A stretch of DNA of 33,489 nt from Rhizobium sp. Q54 (GTDB lineage: Bacteria > Pseudomonadota > Alphaproteobacteria > Rhizobiales > Aestuariivirgaceae). Under the pieces are notes generated by a model. It was given only the letters and a program-made list of their open reading frames with translations, searched no databases and was not told the origin of the DNA. The DNA lies in assembly GCA_945889445.1 (NCBI GenBank), contig CAMDBX010000040.1, positions 1 through 33,489 on the forward strand. The letters are read 5' to 3'. Positions within the stretch are counted from its first letter, which is position 1. Each line of letters begins with the position of its first letter. A program made the translations under genes and the position numbers. Below are positions 27,446 to 33,489 of the stretch, piece by piece.

Positions 27446-28693
27446 ATGGCGAATCAAGGGGCACATCAGGTCTCCCCGCTGGCACCAGCGGCATTTCCGG
27501 AGCTTCCGCCCATCGCCGGCGTCAGGCTGGCGGCGGCCGAAACCGGCATCCGTTACAAGAACCGTCCCGACGTGCTGCTCGCCGTCATGGAGCCCGGCAC
27601 CACCGTGGCTGGTTCCTTCACGCGTTCCAAATCGCGCTCGGCCCCTGTCGACTGGTGCGTGGACAGCCTCGACGGCGGTTCGGCCCGTGCCGCGGTCATC
27701 AACGCCGGCAATGCCAATGCCTTCACCGGAAAGGCGGGCGTCGCCACGGTCAAGGCGGTGGCCAAATCCGCGGCAAAGCTCCTTGATTGCAAGCCGCACG
27801 AGATCTTCCAGGCCTCCACCGGCGTCATCGGCGAGCCGCTGGACCCCAGCTTCATCACCAATGCCCTGCCGAAGCTCGCCGAAACGGCGGAGCCCGCCGC
27901 TTGGGGCATGGCCGCCCGGGCCATCATGACCACCGACACCTTCCCCAAGGCTGCCACCGTGCGGGTGAAGCTCGGCGGCAAGACCGTCACCATCAACGGC
28001 ATCGCCAAGGGCTCGGGCATGATTGCGCCGGACATGGCCACCATGCTGGTCTTCCTCTTCACTGATGCGGCACTGCCCGCCAAGGTGCTGCAGAAACTGC
28101 TTTCGAAGGCGGTCGACAAGAGCTTCAACTGCATCACGGTCGATGGCGATACCTCGACGTCGGACACGGTTCTGCTGTTCGCCACCGGCAAGGCCGGCAA
28201 TGCCACGAAGGGCCTGAAGGCTGACGACGATGAACTCAAGGCCTTCTCGAAGGCCCTGAACAGTCTTTGCATGGACCTCGCCCATCAGGTGGCGAAGGAC
28301 GGCGAGGGTGCCGAGAAGTTCATCGAGATCGCCATCACCGGTGCCGAGAATGACAAGGCCGCCCACCGCATTGCCATGTCGATCGCCAATTCGCCGCTGG
28401 TGAAGACGGCGGTGGCGGGCGAGGACGCCAACTGGGGCCGCGTCGTCATGGCCATCGGCAAGGCGGGCGAGAAGGCCATCCGCGACAAGCTGAAGATCAA
28501 GATCGGCGGCATCACCGTCGCCAAGAACGGCATGCGCGACGCGTCCTACAAGGAAGCGGAAATCATGCCGCACATGAAGGGCCGCCACATCGTGATCGAG
28601 GCGGACGTGGGCGTTGCCAAGGGCAAGGCCACGGTGTGGACCTGCGACCTCACGCACCGCTACATCGACATCAACGGCTCCTACCGCAGCTAG
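27446..28693 (+). CDS. argJ: bifunctional ornithine acetyltransferase / N-acetylglutamate synthase ArgJ
   Basis: The 415-residue precursor cleaves itself into alpha and beta chains. The cleavage motif is [14 protein letters not shown], with the nucleophile Thr199. Other marks are [14 protein letters not shown], the oxyanion region [10 protein letters not shown], and the C-terminal [17 protein letters not shown]. ArgJ recycles the acetyl group between acetylornithine and glutamate in arginine synthesis and may also acetylate glutamate from acetyl-CoA; the two roles cannot be told apart from sequence here. It has normal length, follows the isomerase gene and is followed after one base by the mutT-type gene, so the three probably form one operon. 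Confidence 0.98.
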   Translation: MANQGAHQVSPLAPAAFPELPPIAGVRLAAAETGIRYKNRPDVLLAVMEPGTTVAGSFTRSKSRSAPVDWCVDSLDGGSARAAVINAGNANAFTGKAGVATVKAVAKSAAKLLDCKPHEIFQASTGVIGEPLDPSFITNALPKLAETAEPAAWGMAARAIMTTDTFPKAATVRVKLGGKTVTINGIAKGSGMIAPDMATMLVFLFTDAALPAKVLQKLLSKAVDKSFNCITVDGDTSTSDTVLLFATGKAGNATKGLKADDDELKAFSKALNSLCMDLAHQVAKDGEGAEKFIEIAITGAENDKAAHRIAMSIANSPLVKTAVAGEDANWGRVVMAIGKAGEKAIRDKLKIKIGGITVAKNGMRDASYKEAEIMPHMKGRHIVIEADVGVAKGKATVWTCDLTHRYIDINGSYRS

Positions 28694-28694
28694 G

Positions 28695-29093
28695 ATGAAG
28701 ATCGTCCTCGTCGCCGCCGTGGCGCTGATCGACAAGGACGGCCGCGTGCTGCTGTCGCAACGCCCGCTGGACAAGCAGCTTGGTGGCTTGTGGGAGTTTC
28801 CCGGCGGCAAGGTGGAAGCGGGCGAGCGGCCCGAGGCGGCATTGATCCGTGAACTGAAGGAAGAACTCGGCATCGACGTTGCCGAGTCATGCCTGGCGCC
28901 ACTCACCTTCGCCAGCCATGCCTATGAAGAGTTCCATCTTCTCATGCCGCTTTACGTCTGCCGCCGCTGGAAGGGACAGGTGGTTGGTGCCGAGGGCCAG
29001 GCAATCGACTGGGTGCGGCCGCTGAAGCTCAAGGACTATCCCATGCCCCCCGCCGACATTCCGCTGATCCCGCATCTGGTGGATCTGCTGTAA
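28695..29093 (+). CDS. mutT: MutT-type Nudix hydrolase (8-oxo-dGTP diphosphatase)
   Basis: The 132-residue enzyme removes oxidised guanine nucleotides from the pool. The Nudix box runs from GGKVEAGERPEAAL to IRELKEELGI, with every glutamate and the arginine in place, and LLSQRPLDKQLGGLWEFP ahead of it is typical of MutT. The start at 28695 lies one base after the argJ stop, with GGA just ahead, so it depends on argJ translation. A longer frame upstream lies inside argJ and is not MutT-like. MutT is preferred over other Nudix members by the EFPGGKVE form and length, but substrate is inferred. Confidence 0.92.
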   Translation: MKIVLVAAVALIDKDGRVLLSQRPLDKQLGGLWEFPGGKVEAGERPEAALIRELKEELGIDVAESCLAPLTFASHAYEEFHLLMPLYVCRRWKGQVVGAEGQAIDWVRPLKLKDYPMPPADIPLIPHLVDLL

Positions 29094-29131
29094 GACTCCG
29101 TCGTCACCTATGGGAACTCCTCAGACCCACC

Positions 29132-29200
29132 ATCGCCGGGCTCGACCCGGCGATCCTTTGCAACGACGGTGGAAAAGGGTGCCCCGGTCAAGCCGGGGCA
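29132..29200. repeat. palindromic intergenic repeat, copy 1 (degenerate)
   Basis: Two perfect small palindromes lie in a 69-base stretch: ATCGCCGGG-CTCGA-CCCGGCGAT (29132-29154) and TGCCCCGG-TCAAG-CCGGGGCA (29180-29200), joined by ATCCTTT...AAAAGG. The first 28 bases match 22 of 28 with bases 33337-33364, so it is a relative of the copy there. It lies between the converging mutT and methyltransferase genes and may stop transcription from both sides. Confidence 0.8.
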
Positions 29201-29228
29201 AAGTGATTTGCTCTGTGTGTGGCGCCGC

Positions 29229-30068
29229 TCAGAGCTTCTTCTCTTCCACTTTCAGCGCATCGGCCAATCGTGCCTTGGCGCTTCCCGGCTTCAGAGGCTT
29301 CTGCTGGCTTTCATGCGGGGCCCAGCCGGTGATCCAGGCGACTTCCACCGTGGCGCGCACGCGCTCGTCCGGGTCGGCGAAGGTCTGCTGGTAGTGGTTG
29401 ATCGCAGCGCCCATCAACCGGCGGCTGACCGGCGTGCGCGAGCGGCCAACGAGGTTGTTGGACAAGCCCAACTCGCGGATCTCGTGGATCAGCGCCACGG
29501 CATCGGCATAGCGCACCATGGTGCGATCGAGGTCGGCGACGGGCAGCGCCAGGCCCGCGCGCTGCAGCAGGCCACCCAGTTCGCGCACATCGATCATCGG
29601 CGCCACACGGGGCGAAACACCACCCAGCACGGCAGCTTCTGCCGCCAGCCATGATTGGCGGAGTTCGGTCAGCGTTTCACCCGCGAACAGGCAGGCGAGC
29701 AGCAATCCGTCGGGCTTCAAAGCCCGGCGAATCTGGATGAGCGCCCCCGGCACGTCGTTGAAAGTCTGCAGGTCGAGGATGCTGAACACAGCATCATAGC
29801 GCGCATCCGGCAGGCCGAGATCGTCGCTTGCCGACGGGCCGCGCGTCTCCACCGTCTGCACCTGGCTGCCATCCTTCAGACGCTCCGCAATCGCCTCGGG
29901 CTCCGCCGCGATCAGCAGCACGTGTTCGAAGCGGCGGTTGACGAAGGCCAGCCGTTCGCCCAGTTCCTCGGCGATGGTGCGCGTCAGGATATTGGCCTCG
30001 GCACCCCGCTTGCGCGTCGCCCGCGCCGCGCCAAGCGCCCGGTCAAAGAGGGGAGGGGCTCCCGCCAT
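29229..30068 (-). CDS. SAM-dependent methyltransferase-fold protein, NDUFAF5-like
   Basis: A 279-residue class I methyltransferase-fold protein. The core is seen in FEHVLLIAAEPEAIAERL (altered motif I), ARYDAVFSILDLQTFNDVP and LIQIRRALKPDGLLLACLF, then LRQSWLAAEAAVLGG. The C-terminus RTPVSRRLMGAAINHYQQTF and VEVAWITGWAPHESQQKPL is characteristic of relatives of mitochondrial NDUFAF5, which hydroxylates an arginine of the complex I subunit NDUFS7. The glycine-rich SAM loop is degenerate (LIAAEP), as in that family. So a role in respiratory complex I assembly is the best inference. Its ATG overlaps the stop of the upstream phosphatase by one base (TGATG). Confidence 0.88.
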   Translation of the reverse strand: MAGAPPLFDRALGAARATRKRGAEANILTRTIAEELGERLAFVNRRFEHVLLIAAEPEAIAERLKDGSQVQTVETRGPSASDDLGLPDARYDAVFSILDLQTFNDVPGALIQIRRALKPDGLLLACLFAGETLTELRQSWLAAEAAVLGGVSPRVAPMIDVRELGGLLQRAGLALPVADLDRTMVRYADAVALIHEIRELGLSNNLVGRSRTPVSRRLMGAAINHYQQTFADPDERVRATVEVAWITGWAPHESQQKPLKPGSAKARLADALKVEEKKL

Positions 30069-30892
30069 CAGCCGACGAGCTCGCGGCGGATGAGGTCATA
30101 GGTGGCGCGGTCAGGGGCCGAGATGATGCCGCCCTCGTGCTCCGTTGCATCGTAGGGTGCGCCGTCGAGGAGGGCCGAATAGCCGCCGGCTTCGGCGTGG
30201 ATCAGCACGCCCGCCGCATGGTCCCAGGGCATCAGCTTGTAATGCAGCGAGAAGTGCACGAGCCCTTCCGAGATCAGGCGGTATTCATAGGCCGCACAAC
30301 GGTAGTTGAAGCTGGCCTTGGTCTTGGCGAGGTTGGCCACGGTGCGCGAGCGCTGCGGCTCCGGCATCAGGTACCAGGAGGAGAGCCCGGTCATCTCGGA
30401 CAGCGTGTCGGGCTTGGCGACGCCCAGGTCGCGGGTGCGGCCCGTGGCGCTTTCGCCCCAGGCGCCCGTGCCTTTGAGGCCCTTGTGCCAGTCGCGGCCC
30501 ACGGGATCATAGATCAGCCCTGCCACCGTCTCGCCCTTTGCCACCACGGCGGCCATCACGCCGAACAGCGGCAGGCCCCAGGCGAAGTTCGACGTGCCGT
30601 CGACGGGGTCGACGATGATCGCCAGGTCAGCGCCGCCGATCTTGTCGAGCAGCCCCTTGTCGCGTGCCACCGATTCCTCACCCACGAACAGGGCCTTGGG
30701 AAAGGCCTTGGCGCAGAGGTCGCGGATCCGCCATTCGGCCTGTTCGTCGGCATCCGTCACCAGGTCCAGCGCCCCGGTCTTCTCGCGGATACCGCCATCC
30801 TCGAGGCTGCGGAAGCGGGGCATGATTTCGGTTTCGGCGGCCTCTGCCATGATGGCGGCAAGGCGGTCGAGGTCGGCGCGGGAAAAGGACAT
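30068..30892 (-). CDS. inositol-monophosphatase-family phosphatase
   Basis: A 274-residue Mg-dependent, lithium-sensitive type phosphatase. Metal-binding motifs are GEES (71-74), DPVDGTSNF (95-103) and WDHAAGVLIHAEAGG near residue 220. Relatives act on inositol phosphate, histidinol phosphate or adenosine 3',5'-bisphosphate. The sequence does not settle which. The start at 30892 is chosen over a TTG 17 codons upstream because it is an ATG with GGAG about 10 bases ahead. It is coupled to the methyltransferase-like gene and divergent from comF. Confidence 0.92.
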   Translation of the reverse strand: MSFSRADLDRLAAIMAEAAETEIMPRFRSLEDGGIREKTGALDLVTDADEQAEWRIRDLCAKAFPKALFVGEESVARDKGLLDKIGGADLAIIVDPVDGTSNFAWGLPLFGVMAAVVAKGETVAGLIYDPVGRDWHKGLKGTGAWGESATGRTRDLGVAKPDTLSEMTGLSSWYLMPEPQRSRTVANLAKTKASFNYRCAAYEYRLISEGLVHFSLHYKLMPWDHAAGVLIHAEAGGYSALLDGAPYDATEHEGGIISAPDRATYDLIRRELVG

Positions 30893-30983
30893 GCGGGCGA
30901 AGCTCCGGGTCAGGTTCTGGCCGCTGTTAGACCAATCGCGCAAAGGAATCCACGGTTCCGCTGTCCTGTGTTAACGCTACGTC

Positions 30984-31745
30984 ATGCAGATTGCATTTTC
31001 CCATCTTTCCACGCGCGCCTGGCGGGGTTTCGTGGACCTGGTCACGCCCAGCCTCTGCCTGTCCTGCGCGGCGCCTGTTGGCGAGCCTTCAAGCCTCTGC
31101 GTTGCCTGCTGGGGCCGGCTGAAGCTGATCGAGGAGCCGGTCTGCAACGCGCTGGGAACCCCCTTCGCCTATGACCAGGGCGAGGGGGCGCTGTCTGCCG
31201 CCGCCCTGTCGGACCCGCCCGCCTGGGACCGCTCGCGGGCGGCCGTGCTGTTCGAGGATGAGGCGGCAAAGCTGGTCCACGCGTTGAAATACCGCGACAG
31301 GCCGGAGGCCGGCCTGCTCATGGCGCGGATGATGGCGCGGGCTGGGCGGCGGCTGACGGCGCAGGCGGACATCATCGTGCCCGTGCCGCTGCATTGGCTG
31401 CGGCTGTGGCGGCGGCGCTTCAACCAGTCCGCTTTCCTTGCCCAGCACATCGCCGCGCTGTCCGGCACGCCATGGCGGCATGACGTGCTCCTGCGGGCGC
31501 GGTCCACCCGTGCCCAGGTGGGGCTGGATCAGGAGGCGCGCCGCAAGAACGTCCGCAACGCCTTTGCGGTGCGCCCCGAACTGCGCGCTCAAGTGGCAGG
31601 AAGGTCGGTGCTGCTGGTCGATGACGTGCGCACCACTGGTGCCACGGCCGAGGCCTCGGCGCTGGCCCTCAAGCAGGCCGGGGCCCGGCAGGTGAACCTG
31701 CTGACCTTCGCCCTTGTCGAGCTTCCTTCGAAGCCTCATATTTGA
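30984..31745 (+). CDS. comF: ComF-family phosphoribosyltransferase-like protein
   Basis: A 253-residue ComF-type protein. The N-terminal zinc ribbon has Cys25, Cys28, Cys39 and Cys42. The C-terminal half is a phosphoribosyltransferase fold with VPVPLHWLRLWRRRFNQS and the PRPP loop VLLVDDVRTTGATAE. ComF is known for DNA uptake in competent bacteria, but homologues are widespread and the biochemical role is open. It starts a string with grxC, the amidase and DUF1178, all within a few bases of each other, so these are likely one operon. Confidence 0.92.
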   Translation: MQIAFSHLSTRAWRGFVDLVTPSLCLSCAAPVGEPSSLCVACWGRLKLIEEPVCNALGTPFAYDQGEGALSAAALSDPPAWDRSRAAVLFEDEAAKLVHALKYRDRPEAGLLMARMMARAGRRLTAQADIIVPVPLHWLRLWRRRFNQSAFLAQHIAALSGTPWRHDVLLRARSTRAQVGLDQEARRKNVRNAFAVRPELRAQVAGRSVLLVDDVRTTGATAEASALALKQAGARQVNLLTFALVELPSKPHI

Positions 31746-31751
31746 GCGATC

Positions 31752-32005
31752 ATGCAGAAAGTCACCATCTACACCACGCCCTATTGCCCCTACTGCCACG
31801 CCGCCAAGGCTCTGCTGAAGAAGAAGGGCGTGCCCTTCGAGGAAATCGATGTGCAAGACGCTGGGCTGCGCCAGCAGATGATGCTGCGGTCCAATGGCCG
31901 CCGCACCGTGCCGCAGATCTTCATTGGCGAGAACCATGTCGGCGGCTCCGATGACATCCACGAGCTGGATCGTCGCGGCCAGCTGGACCCGATGCTCCAG
32001 ACCCA

Positions 32006-32009
<4 letters not shown>
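31752..32009 (+). CDS. grxC: glutaredoxin 3
   Basis: An 85-residue dithiol glutaredoxin with the active site Cys12-Pro-Tyr-Cys15, the cis-proline TVPQIF and the glutathione-binding GGSDD. It reduces protein and glutathione disulfides in the cytoplasm. The gene lies 6 bases after comF, and its stop codon is shared with the GTG start of the next gene (GTGA). Length and motifs match GrxC closely. Confidence 0.97.
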
Positions 32010-32836
<827 letters not shown>

Positions 32837-32856
32837 GCAATCGTTACCTGAAGCCG

Positions 32857-33300
32857 ATGATTCATTACGACCTCATATGCGACAAGGGTCATGCCTTCGA
32901 TGGCTGGTTCCGCAACAGTGCCGCCTATGACGAGCAGGCGGGACGCGGACTCGTGACTTGCACGCAATGCGGTTCGGCAAAGGTCGAAAAGCAGATGATG
33001 GCGCCGGGCATTCCGGCCAAGTCCAACCGCAAGAGCGATTCAGCGACGAAGATGGTCGCTGCTCCTGCCGACCCGCGGCTGGCCGAGCTCATGAACATGA
33101 TGCGCGAGATGCGCAAGCACGTCGAGGAGAACGCCGAATATGTCGGTGATCGCTTCGCCGATGAAGCCCGCAAGATCCACTACGAAGAATCCGAGCAGCG
33201 CGGCATCTATGGTCAGACGACGGCGGACGAGGCCAAGGCGCTGGTCGAGGAAGGCATCACCGTGCACGCCCTGCCAAGGCTGCCCGAGGACGGGAACTGA
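32857..33300 (+). CDS. DUF1178 family protein
   Basis: A 147-residue conserved protein of unknown function. The N-terminus MIHYDLICDKGHAFDGWF and VTCTQCGS (Cys8, Cys35, Cys38) suggests a small zinc ribbon. The middle is a low-complexity linker, and the second half is helical and acidic (RLAELMNMMREMRKHVEENAEYVG, DEARKIHYEESEQRGIYGQ). It closes the comF-grxC-amidase string 20 bases after the amidase. This family often sits there in related bacteria, but no function is known to me. Confidence 0.9.
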   Translation: MIHYDLICDKGHAFDGWFRNSAAYDEQAGRGLVTCTQCGSAKVEKQMMAPGIPAKSNRKSDSATKMVAAPADPRLAELMNMMREMRKHVEENAEYVGDRFADEARKIHYEESEQRGIYGQTTADEAKALVEEGITVHALPRLPEDGN

Positions 33301-33336
33301 CGCCTTTGCACCTTACAGCACACACCAATACTCACC

Positions 33337-33397
33337 TTGCCCGGGCTTGTCCCGGCCATCCTTTTTCACGGCCACCAAAAAGGATCGCCGGGACAAG
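33337..33397. repeat. palindromic intergenic repeat, copy 2 (long inverted repeat)
   Basis: A near-perfect 21-bp inverted repeat: 33346-33366 pairs with 33377-33397 at 20 of 21 positions (one C:C clash), loop 33367-33376. The stem reads CTTGTCCCGGC then ATCCTTTTT. A nested palindrome CCGGG-CTTGT-CCCGG precedes it. The leading 28 bases resemble copy 1 at 29132. It lies between DUF1178 and a transposase end. Confidence 0.88.
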
Positions 33398-33410
33398 CAA
33401 CTGTCGATTT

Positions 33411-33489
33411 TCAATGGCTATGACGGAACTCCGAGTTGTCGCGCATGATGGCATTGAGGATGGTGAGGAACTTGTGCATGGCTGCGACG
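33411..33489 (-). mobile_element. 3' end of an IS110-type transposase gene, cut by the window edge
   Basis: On the minus strand the last 25 codons read VAAMHKFLTILNAIMRDN, then SEFRHSH and a TGA at 33411-33413. The AAMxKxLxILNAxxR form with a short tail is typical of the C-terminus of IS110-family transposases (the DEDD/serine recombinases). The rest of the gene lies beyond the window, so whether it is complete is unknown. It faces DUF1178 and lies 13 bases from the palindromic repeat. Confidence 0.7.

Overview
The window looks like chromosomal DNA of a GC-rich alphaproteobacterium, most likely of the Hyphomicrobiales (Rhizobiales) or a close relative. The grounds are the gene families and their order: a CarD/FdxA/S4-protein/SUV3-like-helicase run beside rpmB, the cobST cluster beside a J-domain gene and bolA, aroK-aroB-CorC opposite xerD, and a comF-grxC-nitrilase-DUF1178 string. 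No species can be named from the sequence alone.

Left part (1-16.2 kb): a tRNA-Arg(CCT), then on the minus strand carD, fdxA, a small S4 RNA-binding protein and a SUV3-like helicase. rpmB is divergent from the helicase, with a clear promoter, a foldable leader and a terminator. Next come a hexapeptide acyltransferase, cobT and cobS (cobaltochelatase for B12), a J-domain protein, bolA, a CorC/HlyC-type membrane protein, and the overlapping aroB and aroK (shikimate pathway). On the plus strand are a 47-residue membrane protein that overlaps xerD, then accA (fatty-acid synthesis).

Middle part (16.2-23.3 kb) is an accessory zone. It holds a Tat-exported multicopper oxidase, the broken remains of a TPR/SPINDLY-type glycosyltransferase, two glycerol-type ABC permeases with no ATPase or binding protein nearby, a CPBP membrane protease-like protein, and a large TPR-sulfotransferase. 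Gene decay and missing partners suggest a site of repeated gain and loss.

Right part (23.3-33.5 kb) returns to core genes. secA and a periplasmic PpiC-type prolyl isomerase are divergent, both serving protein export. argJ and a mutT-type Nudix gene follow, then a convergent pair made of an NDUFAF5-like methyltransferase and an inositol-monophosphatase-family enzyme, then comF, grxC, a nitrilase-family amidase and a DUF1178 gene. Two related palindromic intergenic repeats (29.1 kb and 33.3 kb) sit between convergent genes. The window ends inside the 3' end of an IS110-type transposase, 13 bases from the second repeat.

I found no CRISPR array, prophage, toxin-antitoxin pair or clearly new multigene system. 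The items most worth a second look are the palindromic repeat next to the IS110 end, the internally deleted glycosyltransferase, the orphan permease pair, the histone-H1-like tail on CarD, and the J-domain protein with a possible zinc site.
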